The position numbers and the translations under genes were made by a program. Positions 8,174 through 17,012 of a stretch of 64,000 bases of DNA are shown piece after piece. Position 1 is the stretch's first letter, and each line of letters starts with the position of its first letter. This DNA comes from Gammaproteobacteria bacterium. GTDB taxonomy: Bacteria; Pseudomonadota; Gammaproteobacteria; Steroidobacterales; JABDKV01. The stretch covers positions 1 through 64,000 of the forward strand of contig JAOTXU010000003.1 of NCBI GenBank assembly GCA_029862165.1. The letters run 5' to 3'. The notes below the pieces were generated by a model. The model saw only the letters and a program-made list of their open reading frames with translations, was not told where the DNA came from and did no database searches.

Positions 8174-8998
8174 TCAAAACGGCGCATCCTGTCTTGTTGC
8201 CCATGCAACAATACCTGGAAAGAAGCGCTTCAGGTAGTACGCTATCCATGCTTCCGGTGACACCGGCACAACACCTTTGCGTTTCTTGACTGCTTTGAGA
8301 ATCGCTTTGGCAACGCGGTCTGGCGTGTAATTACGCTTTTCATAGAAGGCAACAGCCTTCTTCCTGAATTCCTCTGCGTCGTCCCCGGACAATTGTCCCT
8401 CAAAAACACTGCTTGCAATAATAGGTGTCTTGATTATTCCAGGGCATATGGCAGAAACACTAATATTCTGTTCATTCAGGTCCGCCCTCAGTGATTCTGA
8501 AAAACCTAATACTGCAAATTTGGATGCTGAGTAAACCGGCATAATGTTGGCCGCATAATATCCTGCCATGGAGGCGATATTTACAACTGCCCCGCCTTGT
8601 TTACGTGCAACCATCGCGGGCAAGAATACTTTGCAACCGTGAACGACTCCCATCAGGTTTATATCAAGTGTTTTTTTCCAGGTTTCGAGCGTGGTATCCA
8701 AAAACGACCCTGCTGTTCCAATACCTGCATTATTGATCAATACATCAACAGCACCGTATTTAGAATTTATTTCGTCTGCTAATGACTGCATCGCAGAAAA
8801 GTCACTCACATCGCATATATGTGTTTCTATGCTTTGTGCGTCAGACTGAGCCATGCCCACTGTCTGATCAAGACCTTCCTGTTTAATATCCAGCAGGATC
8901 AACTTTGTCTTTTCTGCGGCAAATGCCACAGCCGTTTGCTGACCAATACCACTGCCGGCACCAGTGATTAATACTACTTTGCCTTGCAGGTTTTTCAT
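8174..8998 (-). CDS. Short-chain dehydrogenase/reductase
   Basis: The 274-residue protein has the classical SDR elements: TGAGSGIG near residues 13-19, NNAG at 89-92, and a Ser143/Tyr156/Lys160 catalytic set with Y-S-A-S-K. A longer C-terminal extension with a basic end (YYLKRFFPGIVAWATR) suggests membrane association, as in the SDRs that act on lipids or sterols. GGAAACACG precedes the ATG. Only 22 bp separate it from the antiporter gene upstream. Its codons are visibly more A+T-rich than those of either neighbour, which hints at separate acquisition. The substrate is unknown. Confidence 0.8.
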   Translation of the reverse strand: MKNLQGKVVLITGAGSGIGQQTAVAFAAEKTKLILLDIKQEGLDQTVGMAQSDAQSIETHICDVSDFSAMQSLADEINSKYGAVDVLINNAGIGTAGSFLDTTLETWKKTLDINLMGVVHGCKVFLPAMVARKQGGAVVNIASMAGYYAANIMPVYSASKFAVLGFSESLRADLNEQNISVSAICPGIIKTPIIASSVFEGQLSGDDAEEFRKKAVAFYEKRNYTPDRVAKAILKAVKKRKGVVPVSPEAWIAYYLKRFFPGIVAWATRQDAPF

Positions 8999-9020
8999 AT
9001 CGTGTTTCCGAATGCTGATT

Positions 9021-10583
9021 CTATGCCGGAGTCTTGCTCGGCGATGCCTGGACCCCGTCGAGCGTGCTCATCGCAAACCCGATACCGGCTTCGGCGAAGT
9101 AGTTATGCGTGACGTCGCAACCTGCCGCGACAATCTTGTGGTGCTCTTCTGCGTGCAGGTACGTTGCACTGAGCAGGCCGGTGAAGCCTCGCTTGCGCAA
9201 TTGCCGGCACGCAAACAGTTTTGCCTCCAGGTCAGGCACCGCCAGCAGAATCGCCGATATGCCCTTGGTGCTCACCAGAGCGCAAAAATCAGGATCCTCC
9301 AGATCGCCAAAAACCACCCGTCGTCCCGACGCGATGTTGCGTTCAACCTTCCCGGGATCACTGTCTACGCCGACGACATGCCACCCCTGTTCGAGCAGAT
9401 AGTCAAAAGCGCCCGCCCCGGTGCGGCCCATGCCAACGACGACAACGTCCGCATCGCCAAGGGAGACGGGCGAGTCGTCCGGATGCTTGCGCTCCGATTC
9501 AAAACGGATCAGCTGGGGCTCGAATCGTTCGAACAGGGAGTGTGCAATCCGGTTGAGTGGTGCGCTGATCGCGAACGACAGCGCCACGACCAGTGCCGCG
9601 AACACCAGCCACTGCGCGTCGATCAAGCCCGTCTGAGCCGCATTGGCCGCAACAATCAAACCAAACTCGCTGTAGCTGGCCAGGCTCAGCGCCGCGACAA
9701 AGGCCGATCGTGCACGTAAACCGAAGCGCAGTAACAACCAGAAAAACAGCATAGCCTTGATTGGCATCAGCAGCGTTGCCAAACCCGCGAACATCAGCGT
9801 CTCGCTTGTGGGCGTACCGCTAAGACCGATACTGAGAAAAAACCCGATCAGCAAAAATTCCTTCAGACCCCAGATCGCATTGCTCAGTTCCTGCGCCCGC
9901 CGGTGATCGGACAGTAAGGTACCAAGCAACAACGCGCCGAGTTCGCTGCCAATTCCCAGCGTTTCGAATACCCATCCACCGGCCACCAGGGCCAGCACCG
10001 CACCAAACAACACCAGCAATTCGTCGTGACCGACCAGGTCGAGCACGCGCGCAAGCAACGGTCGCGCCAGTGGCAACAGCAGAATCAGCAACGCATACGG
10101 CGAAGGGGTGTGTCCGCCCGTGGCCGCTAATAACGCGACCGCGACGATGTCCTGTACGATCAGGATGCCGATTGCCACGCGGCCGTGAAACGCACGCAGC
10201 TCGCGGCGCGATTCGAGCATCTTCGCTGCCAGAACTGTGCTGGAGAAACCCAATGCCGTGCCGAGGATGAGCGCGACTGACCATTCCAGCCCGCCAAGGA
10301 AATGCAGGGACGCGCCGGCGACACTCGCCATAATGGCCAGATGCAGCATCGCCGTGCCCCAGACTTCAAAGCGCACGAGGTTTTTAAAACGCAGCTTGAG
10401 TCCGACTCCGAACAGCAACAACAATACGCCGGCGTCGGACAACTCGAGCAGCGTCGGCGTGGGTTCGGCCCCGAAGGTGCCAAACGCAAAACCCGCAGCA
10501 AGAAAACCCACCAGTGGCGGCAGGCCGAATTGCTTTACCAATACGCCTAGCGCAAACGCGCCGGCAAGCCACAACGCGAGCAC
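9021..10583 (-). CDS. Kef-type monovalent cation:proton antiporter (CPA2) with TrkA-N domain
   Basis: The 520-residue protein has about eleven or twelve membrane helices with the CPA2 signature in the pore region (ALGFSSTVLAAKMLE, GILIVQDIVAVALL). A cytoplasmic Rossmann-type RCK/TrkA-N domain follows from about residue 385 (VVVVGMGRTGAGAFDYL, VVGVDSDPGKVERN). It fits K+ or Na+ efflux in exchange for protons, gated by a nucleotide. It lacks the longer C-terminal tail of KefB/KefC and is closer to YbaL-type proteins. A GTG start is used, with AGGGGAATGAT directly upstream. It is first of a co-directional group with the SDR and opine dehydrogenase genes. Confidence 0.85.
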   Translation of the reverse strand: MLALWLAGAFALGVLVKQFGLPPLVGFLAAGFAFGTFGAEPTPTLLELSDAGVLLLLFGVGLKLRFKNLVRFEVWGTAMLHLAIMASVAGASLHFLGGLEWSVALILGTALGFSSTVLAAKMLESRRELRAFHGRVAIGILIVQDIVAVALLAATGGHTPSPYALLILLLPLARPLLARVLDLVGHDELLVLFGAVLALVAGGWVFETLGIGSELGALLLGTLLSDHRRAQELSNAIWGLKEFLLIGFFLSIGLSGTPTSETLMFAGLATLLMPIKAMLFFWLLLRFGLRARSAFVAALSLASYSEFGLIVAANAAQTGLIDAQWLVFAALVVALSFAISAPLNRIAHSLFERFEPQLIRFESERKHPDDSPVSLGDADVVVVGMGRTGAGAFDYLLEQGWHVVGVDSDPGKVERNIASGRRVVFGDLEDPDFCALVSTKGISAILLAVPDLEAKLFACRQLRKRGFTGLLSATYLHAEEHHKIVAAGCDVTHNYFAEAGIGFAMSTLDGVQASPSKTPA

Positions 10584-10675
10584 ATCATTCCCCTGTAACA
10601 GCGTAGAACACTATATCGGGAAAAATCGGTGTGCAGCAATCGAATCGTGATGTATGAAAGGTCCCGCGGAATCGA

Positions 10676-13165
10676 TCAACCGGCCCGCAGTGTGCGTACC
10701 GGCGGCGTGTTGACTACGCCATGGGCCGCCAGCACGCCGCTCAAACCGACGACAACAACACCGGTCAGGGTGCCCAGCAGCCACAGCGTCGGGTCGAGCT
10801 GGTAATCGAGATTGAATAGCTGTGTTGCCGCCAGTCCGCCGACCACACTTGCACCCAATGCAGCAAAGATCCCCGCGGCCAGGCCCAGCGCAATAAACTC
10901 GGCGGCCAGGCCAGCAAATATAGTGCGACGGCGAGCGCCAAAGGTACGCAACAAAGCGCTTTCGTAGCGCCGTTCATCCAGTGTCGATTGCACCGCTGCG
11001 AACAATACGACCAGGCCGGCCGCCAGCGTAAAAACAAACACCGATTGCACGGCAAGTGCGGCCTTGTCGATTATCTGGCGCACCTGGTCGAGGACCGCTT
11101 CGATGTCTATGACCGAGACACTGGGATGCGTGCGCACAAGTTTGAGCAATGCACCGCGCTGGTCGTCCGGAACTTTCAGACTTGCGATAAAAGTCTTGGG
11201 GTAGTCGCGCAGGGAGTTGGGTGAAAACACCATGAAGAAGTTCGGCTGGAAGGAATCCCATTCGACTTCCCGCAGCGACGTAACCGTTGCTGTCAGTTGC
11301 ACACCGGCGATATCGAAGGTGAGCACATTGCCAATATCGACACCCATGTCGCGGGCGGCCTCGGTTTCCACCGACACCTGCGGTTCGCCTTCGTAACCAG
11401 CCGGCCACCAGACACCCGCGACCAGCTGGTTGGATGCCGACATCTGCTCGGCATAAGTGAGATTTGCACCGCGTCCGGCCAAGCGCCGCCCGCGCTCGCT
11501 GCGAAAACGTCTGTCGCCGACGGCATCGGCGTCGACGCGTGTCATGCGGGCACGAACCAGTGGTACAAATTCAGGTGCGGGCAAACCATTGCTGACAAGT
11601 ATGTCGCGCACGCCAGCGCGCTCGTCGGGCTGGATATTGATCAGGAAGTGATTCGGCGCCTCGGTATCAAGTGTCGCCCGCCAGCCTGCAAGCAGGTCGT
11701 TACGCACCAGGGTCAGGATCAGCAACACCATCAACCCGAGACCGAAGGCGACGACCTGTATGGCGCTGTCGCTGCCGCGCCGTGCGATATTCGCCAACCC
11801 GTAGCGCCACGCAACGCCAACACGGCTACGACCGCGCGACAACAACGTGATCAATAATCGCCCGACCAGGAACAGCACCAGGCCGGTTACTGCCGTTCCA
11901 CCGACGATAATCACCAACAGCGTTACATCGCGTACCGACCAGTAGATCAGCAAAACCAATGCCGCCAGTGCGGCGCCATAAGTCAAAAATGCACCCGGTG
12001 GCGGTGGTGACAGGTCGCGGCGCAGTACCCGTAGCGGTGGCGTGGTCGATAATCGCAACACCGAGGGGAGGGCGAAACCGGCCAGCAATATCAACGCGGT
12101 GCCAAAACCAAGCGCCAGCGGTCTAGCCGATGGAACCGGCAGGTCGCCCCGTAGCAAACCGGACAGCACTACCGACAAGGCGCGCTCGGCGCCAAAGCCA
12201 ACAAAGGCACCGAGCAGGCCGGCGACGATGCCGATTACAACAATTTGCGTGAGCGAACTGATCACGACAAAACGCTGTGGCGCACCGAGGCTTTTCATCA
12301 GGGCCGCGGTATCGAGACGTCTTTCGGCATACCGTCTTGCCGACATTGCTATGGCAACTGCCGCCAGTAGCAGGCTGACCAGCGACGCCAGCGCAAGAAA
12401 ACGTCCGGCGCGGGAGATTGCATCGTTCAGTTCACGCCCGGCATCACCCCGATCGCGCAGTCTTGCGCTGGCCGGCAATTCCGGTGCGATGTCGGCGGCA
12501 AGCGCCCGGATTTGCTCGCGACTGCCGGCAAACAACTGTGCATGCGAAACACGTGACCCCTGGCCAAGTAAACCAGTTGCTTCGATGTCGTCGATGTTCA
12601 TGATCAGGGCAGGCGCCAGGCCGGTGAATCCGGGCGTCTGGTCCGGACGATAGGTCAGTACGGCGGCGACGGTGAAAGTGCTCGCACCAACCTCGACCTG
12701 TGCGCCGGTATCGATACCGAGCCGGGCCAATACGGCAGTGTCCAGCCACACATCACCGCGCGCCGGGACACCGTCGATGATCGCAGGTTCGGACAACAAT
12801 GCCGGTGCGATGCGGACCTGTCCACGCAACGGATAGCCTTCGCTGACGGCATTGATTGCGGTCAGCACGCTGTCGTCGCCGGAAAAAACAACACTGGGAA
12901 ATGAAAGCGTGCGCGCAGTCTGCAGACCACGTTTGCGCGCCGTCTCCATGCGGGCCGGGTCCAGCGGCCGTGGCGAACTGACCCGCAAATCGGCCGCAAG
13001 CACTTCGGCTGCCTGCAAAGCGACAGCCTGCCCGATACGGTCGGTCAGAAAACCGATCGCCGTCACCGAAGCAACGGCAATGATCAATGCCGCCCCGAGT
13101 ACCGCCAGTTCGCCGGCACGGAAATCGCGTGCCAACGAACGCATACCGAAACGAATTGCCCTCAC
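10676..13165 (-). CDS. ybbP: ABC transporter permease, YbbP/FtsX family
   Basis: The 829-residue protein has the layout of YbbP-type permeases: an N-terminal helix followed by a large periplasmic domain, a first FtsX membrane unit (residues about 255-370), a central pair of helices, a second periplasmic domain, and a last FtsX unit at the C-terminus (VFVFTLAAGLVVLFAAVQS to the end). Its start overlaps the stop of the ATPase gene by four bases (ATGA), so the two are translationally coupled. With the ATPase and the neighbouring esterase it reproduces the tesA-ybbA-ybbP module of gammaproteobacteria, thought to move lipids or hydrophobic compounds across the periplasm; the substrate is not settled. 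Confidence 0.85.
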   Translation of the reverse strand: MRAIRFGMRSLARDFRAGELAVLGAALIIAVASVTAIGFLTDRIGQAVALQAAEVLAADLRVSSPRPLDPARMETARKRGLQTARTLSFPSVVFSGDDSVLTAINAVSEGYPLRGQVRIAPALLSEPAIIDGVPARGDVWLDTAVLARLGIDTGAQVEVGASTFTVAAVLTYRPDQTPGFTGLAPALIMNIDDIEATGLLGQGSRVSHAQLFAGSREQIRALAADIAPELPASARLRDRGDAGRELNDAISRAGRFLALASLVSLLLAAVAIAMSARRYAERRLDTAALMKSLGAPQRFVVISSLTQIVVIGIVAGLLGAFVGFGAERALSVVLSGLLRGDLPVPSARPLALGFGTALILLAGFALPSVLRLSTTPPLRVLRRDLSPPPPGAFLTYGAALAALVLLIYWSVRDVTLLVIIVGGTAVTGLVLFLVGRLLITLLSRGRSRVGVAWRYGLANIARRGSDSAIQVVAFGLGLMVLLILTLVRNDLLAGWRATLDTEAPNHFLINIQPDERAGVRDILVSNGLPAPEFVPLVRARMTRVDADAVGDRRFRSERGRRLAGRGANLTYAEQMSASNQLVAGVWWPAGYEGEPQVSVETEAARDMGVDIGNVLTFDIAGVQLTATVTSLREVEWDSFQPNFFMVFSPNSLRDYPKTFIASLKVPDDQRGALLKLVRTHPSVSVIDIEAVLDQVRQIIDKAALAVQSVFVFTLAAGLVVLFAAVQSTLDERRYESALLRTFGARRRTIFAGLAAEFIALGLAAGIFAALGASVVGGLAATQLFNLDYQLDPTLWLLGTLTGVVVVGLSGVLAAHGVVNTPPVRTLRAG

Positions 13166-13848
13166 GAGTCGGGCACCAGCCGGCCGGCGGCCAGGTCGAT
13201 GCGCCGGTCACAACGCGAAGCAAGCTGCTCGTCGTGTGTAACCAGCACCAGCGTCGCCTGTTGTTCACGGTTGAGGTCGAACAACAGGTCGATGATCTTT
13301 TCGCCGGTGGCCGAGTCGAGATTTCCGGTGGGCTCGTCCGCAAACAGCACGGCGGGTTTGCCGGCGAATGCGCGCGCGATGGCAACGCGCTGTTTTTCGC
13401 CACCGGAGAGCTGGTTGGGATAGTGCCTGGTGCGCTCGGCCAGGCCGACGGCAGCCAAAGTATCCCGGGCCCGTTGTCGCGGATCGTTCGCGCCGTCGAG
13501 TTCCAGTGGCAACATGACGTTTTCCAACGCGGTTAGTGCCGGTATCAGATGAAAAGACTGGAAGACAAAACCGACGCGGCGTGCCCTCAGTGCGGCCCGA
13601 CCGTCCTCGTCCAGCGAACCGAGTTCGGTGCCGTCCAGCCAGACGCTGCCACTGCTGGCTTCGTCCAGCCCGGCCAGCAGTGCCAGCAGTGTGGATTTCC
13701 CGGCACCGGACGGGCCGCAGATTGCAACCGAGCCGCCGCCGTCGATGTCAAAACTCACGTTGTCGAGAATGGTCAGTGCGCCCTCAGGGCTGTTAACCTG
13801 CTTCGTGAGGTTTTCAGCGCGCAATGCGATAAGAGATTCTTCTGTCAT
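13162..13848 (-). CDS. ybbA: ABC transporter ATP-binding protein, YbbA/LolD type
   Basis: The protein of about 228 residues has all ABC ATPase motifs: Walker A GPSGAGKST, signature [14 protein letters not shown], Walker B AVLFADEPTGNLDS and the switch His in LVTHDEQLA. The DEPTGNLD form is typical of the LolD/MacB/YbbA branch. An ATG at 13848 is preferred over a more distant upstream codon because it gives the normal N-terminus for the family. Its start codon overlaps the start codon of the divergent esterase gene by two bases. It pairs with the permease gene that overlaps its 3' end. Confidence 0.88.
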   Translation of the reverse strand: MTEESLIALRAENLTKQVNSPEGALTILDNVSFDIDGGGSVAICGPSGAGKSTLLALLAGLDEASSGSVWLDGTELGSLDEDGRAALRARRVGFVFQSFHLIPALTALENVMLPLELDGANDPRQRARDTLAAVGLAERTRHYPNQLSGGEKQRVAIARAFAGKPAVLFADEPTGNLDSATGEKIIDLLFDLNREQQATLVLVTHDEQLASRCDRRIDLAAGRLVPDS

Positions 13849-14500
13849 GAGTAAATGGTCATTTGTATTGCTGTTGCTGGCGAACCTGGCAGCCTGCGCA
13901 GGCGATAAACCTGCGGCGCCGCTGGCCGTCGCCGGTGACGACAACCGGCCAGTCATCCTCATTGTCGGTGATAGCCTGAGCGCCGGCTATGGTATCGAAC
14001 TCGAGCAGGGCTGGGTCAGTCTTTTGCAGCAACGGCTCGATAGCAACGGCCACCGCTACCGGGTTTTCAATGCCAGCATCACTGGTGACACGACCTCCGG
14101 TGGGCTAGCGCGGCTGAAAACGGCATTGTCACAGCACACTCCGGCACTCGTGGTCATCGAGCTGGGTGGCAACGACGGGCTGCGCGGTATTCCGTTGCAG
14201 GTGGTCGAAAGCAACCTTAACGCGATGATCAAACAGAGCGAAACCGCCGGCGCGCGTGTTGCCCTGCTCGGTATGCGGATTCCTACCAACTATGGACCGC
14301 GATACGCGGAAAAGTTTCATCGGCTGTACCAGGATGCAGCCAGGCATCATGACGTTTCGCTGGTGAAATTTTTCATGGACGGTGTCGCGCTCGACGCCAG
14401 CCTGATGCAGTCCGACGGCGTTCACCCCAACGCTGCAGCACAACCCCGCTTACTGGATAACGCATGGCCGGCAATCAAGCAGGCGCTCACCACGCGCTAG
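13847..14500 (+). CDS. tesA: TesA-like GDSL esterase/lysophospholipase (lipoprotein form)
   Basis: The 217-residue protein is an SGNH hydrolase with block I GDSLSAGYG (Ser43), block II Gly80, block III GGND (Asn109) and block V DGVHPN (Asp190, His193). TesA-type enzymes hydrolyse thioesters and lysophospholipids in the periplasm. The N-terminus is short and ends in a lipobox-like LAAC (Cys17), so it may be anchored in a membrane; classical TesA is soluble. Its ATG overlaps the ATG of the divergent ATPase gene by two bases, so the two ribosome-binding sites lie inside each other's coding sequence. Confidence 0.88.
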   Translation: MSKWSFVLLLLANLAACAGDKPAAPLAVAGDDNRPVILIVGDSLSAGYGIELEQGWVSLLQQRLDSNGHRYRVFNASITGDTTSGGLARLKTALSQHTPALVVIELGGNDGLRGIPLQVVESNLNAMIKQSETAGARVALLGMRIPTNYGPRYAEKFHRLYQDAARHHDVSLVKFFMDGVALDASLMQSDGVHPNAAAQPRLLDNAWPAIKQALTTR

Positions 14501-14762
14501 CGGGTCCCGGTACAGGAGTTGGCTTCCGGAAGCCGAAGGTCACCGCGCCAATTTTTTTGTTAGTTATGCACCGTTATGCGTGCCCGATATCTAATTGAAA
14601 ACTACGGCCTGATTGGAAGCAAAGGAGGGTTTGCGGTAGCACCAGCTACAGCAACCACAGCCGATATCCCGCCGGCATCTTAGTGATAAGCGCGTGGCAG
14701 AATGTCGTAGTGGCAGTCAAGCTTCACCACATAAACATGCCGCGCTGTTTAGAAGGAAACGC
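14501..14762. other. Intergenic stretch with palindrome and a repeat scrap
   Basis: Behind the esterase gene lies a perfect 14-base palindrome, GGCTTCCGGAAGCC, at 14521-14534, and a T-tract at about 14551-14558. AGTTATGCACCGTTATGC at 14562-14579 is shared with the integrative-element margins at 5.6 and 17.0 kb. No gene was found. The palindrome may help end transcription, but the T-tract is too far away for a standard terminator. Confidence 0.4.
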
Positions 14763-16619
14763 TCAAGTCTTGATGAGATTAGCGGTGAACTCGCCCGGAG
14801 GGACAGCGGGGGAAAAATAGAACCCCTGGCACTCCTCACAGCCCCATTCGCGCAGCATCTCGAGTTGTTTTTCGGTTTCTACACCTTCGCCAATGACCGA
14901 CGCCTGCAGCCGTTGAGCCAGCACGACAATTCCGGAAGCAATCGCGGCCTCGCGGGCCGTGACACCGACACCACTGATATACGAGCGGTCGATCTTGATT
15001 ACGTCCACCGGCAGGTCCTTCAGATAAGCGATGGAGGCGTCTCCGGTACCGAAGTCATCGATGGATGTGCGCACGCCTATGGCCTTCAGCCGGCTCACTT
15101 CTGCGACCACCTCCGGATGGCGCGTTAGCACGCCACGCTCGCTGAATTCGAATTCGAGCAGTTGCGGTTCGAGCCGATTGGCGGCGAGCGCCTCTTCGAC
15201 CACCGCTATCACATCGCCGCGCAACAAGTGGCAAAGTGACAGGTTGACGGCAATCCGGATCGGGCGATACCCCTGATCGATCCACTCGCGAAGCTGTCGA
15301 CACGCTTCACGGATGACGAATCGACCTATCTCGACCATCAGCCCTGACTCCTCGGCCACCGGCACAAACTCGGCCGGCGAGATGGCGCCCTCAATTGGAT
15401 GATCCCAACGCAGCAGAGCCTCGGCGCCGGTGATCAGGCCGGTGTCCGTCGCAACGATCGGCTGGTAGGCGAGCCGGAGTTCTCGGTTGTCAATTGCCGA
15501 ACGCAGCATCGTGTCGAGCGCCAGCTTGCGTGCGCTCGCCGAATCGGCGGGCTGCTCGTGCAGACGAAAACCGGTGCCACCTCGTTTGGCCTCAAGCATT
15601 GCACTCTCGGCACAGTGCAGCAACACATTCCCGTCAGTTGAATCCTTCGGAAATACCGCTGCGCCGACGCTAACCGACAGATAGATGCTGTGACCGCCGA
15701 CCTCGAAGGGACGGCTCATTTCGGCTGCAAGAATCTGGCGCGCCCGCCGGATATGCGCGGATGTGCAGTTCGACAATGCCAGCGCGAACCGGACACCACC
15801 GAGCCGGGCTGCAAATGCGGTGACCAGTCTGCCATCGGCAATCCCAATTAACTCGCGATCCTGCATACAGGCTTTGAGACGGTCGCCGAACTGGACCAGC
15901 AACTCATCCCCAAATCCCTGGCCGACCGCATCATTGATGGTGCCGAAACGTTCAATGCCTAATACCAACACCCCGAGTTCGTGTGTCATCGAAGGCGGTA
16001 CTCCGATCGCGGTGTGTAACAGTCGCCGGAAGCGCTCCCGGTTCGGCAACCGAGTCAACTTGTCGAGCCCACGGGTTTTGGTAAACAAATCGTGTGCGTT
16101 GTGCGCGTCCCTGACAGCCGACTCAAGTTCGTCACGAACACGAGCGAGTTGGGTACGTTCCTGGCAGGCCCTCACGGTGTGTACAACACGTTGTGCTATC
16201 AGTTGCCAGTCAAACGGGCGCCGTGCGATGTCGGTGACCCCGGCGTTCGTCGCCGCACGAACCTCCTTGTTGTTCGAACAAAGCGCTATTACCGGCACTG
16301 CATCGCAGAGCATGTCTTTGACCCGCGCGTACAAACGCTCACCGCTGTCGCTTCGCAGCGCAGCATCGATCATGACCAGACTCGGTTGCTCGGAATCGAG
16401 CAGCGATTCCAGTTCTGATGCGCTTCCGGCAAGCCGCACCTCGAGGCCGGTATGGCCCAGCCAGCGCGGCCCCCATACCCGGGAGACCGGGTCAGCTGTG
16501 GCAATCAGTGCAAGACCGTTGACGCGCTCCGCTCTCGGAGTCGGCTGCTGGATCGAATCAGCGTCGTATCTAAATCGTCCGGTCAGCTCCAGCGCGGCTT
16601 TCTTGAGTATATTTTGCAT
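14763..16619 (-). CDS. Receiver-GGDEF(degenerate)-EAL signalling protein
   Basis: The 618-residue protein has a response-regulator-like receiver at about 35-145 (possible phosphoacceptor Asp85), then a GGDEF domain at about 185-355 and an EAL domain from about 370. The GGDEF signature is replaced by GGVRF (274-278), so diguanylate cyclase activity is unlikely. The EAL domain keeps GAEALLRW (Glu400), DDFGTGDASIAYLK and KIDRSYI, so cyclic-di-GMP hydrolysis is plausible. One glutamate block reads EFSERG, which differs slightly from the usual ELTES form. The ATG lies four bases after the stop of a short upstream frame, suggesting translational coupling. A CRP-like palindrome lies about 300 bp upstream. 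Confidence 0.85.
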   Translation of the reverse strand: MQNILKKAALELTGRFRYDADSIQQPTPRAERVNGLALIATADPVSRVWGPRWLGHTGLEVRLAGSASELESLLDSEQPSLVMIDAALRSDSGERLYARVKDMLCDAVPVIALCSNNKEVRAATNAGVTDIARRPFDWQLIAQRVVHTVRACQERTQLARVRDELESAVRDAHNAHDLFTKTRGLDKLTRLPNRERFRRLLHTAIGVPPSMTHELGVLVLGIERFGTINDAVGQGFGDELLVQFGDRLKACMQDRELIGIADGRLVTAFAARLGGVRFALALSNCTSAHIRRARQILAAEMSRPFEVGGHSIYLSVSVGAAVFPKDSTDGNVLLHCAESAMLEAKRGGTGFRLHEQPADSASARKLALDTMLRSAIDNRELRLAYQPIVATDTGLITGAEALLRWDHPIEGAISPAEFVPVAEESGLMVEIGRFVIREACRQLREWIDQGYRPIRIAVNLSLCHLLRGDVIAVVEEALAANRLEPQLLEFEFSERGVLTRHPEVVAEVSRLKAIGVRTSIDDFGTGDASIAYLKDLPVDVIKIDRSYISGVGVTAREAAIASGIVVLAQRLQASVIGEGVETEKQLEMLREWGCEECQGFYFSPAVPPGEFTANLIKT

Positions 16620-16623
16620 TGTC

Positions 16624-16722
16624 TTACGCCGGGTCGACCCAGCTGCTCATGCCGGCCATGTCTGTAAGACCATTGGTCCACAGGTACCCGTCACTCCAGA
16701 GGTAGCCGTTCAAACCAACCAT
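16624..16722 (-). CDS. Short Trp-rich reading frame upstream of the EAL gene
   Basis: A 32-residue frame reads MVGLNGYLWSDGYLWTNG and then a short tail ending in SSWVDPA. The repeated G-Y-L-W-[ST]-[DN]-G pattern is like the C-terminal repeat tails of some secreted subtilases. A better-initiated frame starts at 16775 (AAAGGACTCTGAA before the ATG). It encodes the signal-peptide-like MTRRTLARTFTLAVAAT but stops at 16710, in another frame. One frameshift would join the two into a small exported Trp-rich protein. The short frame ends four bases before the EAL gene start. Confidence 0.3.
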   Translation of the reverse strand: MVGLNGYLWSDGYLWTNGLTDMAGMSSWVDPA

Positions 16723-16921
16723 CGGGTCGCGGCAACTGCCAGTGTGAATGTTCTTGCCAATGTTCTGCGGGTCATTTCAGAGTCCTTTGGTTAATGTCGC
16801 GGTCTTCCGTTTCGGGAACCGGCGATAATCAATACAGGCGCGGTTTTCGAATGTGGGGTGCATTAAGCCTGAAACACGGTGTTTTTCCCCGTATCTGCGA
16901 GGTGAAACACAGAGTGCTTTT

Positions 16922-16937
16922 TGTGACCGCGATCACA
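16922..16937. promoter_or_regulatory. CRP/Vfr-like operator palindrome
   Basis: The sequence TGTGACCGCGATCACA has the two half-sites of the CRP consensus (TGTGA and TCACA) separated by six bases with perfect symmetry. It lies about 150 bp upstream of the short frame starting at 16775 and about 300 bp upstream of the EAL gene, both on the minus strand. If a CRP/Vfr homologue exists in this organism, cAMP could control the c-di-GMP enzyme. Binding is inferred only from the consensus. Confidence 0.45.
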
Positions 16938-17012
16938 TAACGAGGCGGTCAAAAAGATTGGCAATGGAGGCTGGCGAACCGTCGCCGAGGATAGCGTGCG
17001 GCCAAAACGACT

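Noticed and set aside
15763..16794. Plus-strand open frame of 343 codons opposite the EAL gene
   Set aside because: Its translation is Ser/Arg-rich noise, while the minus strand encodes clear receiver, GGDEF-like and EAL domains.
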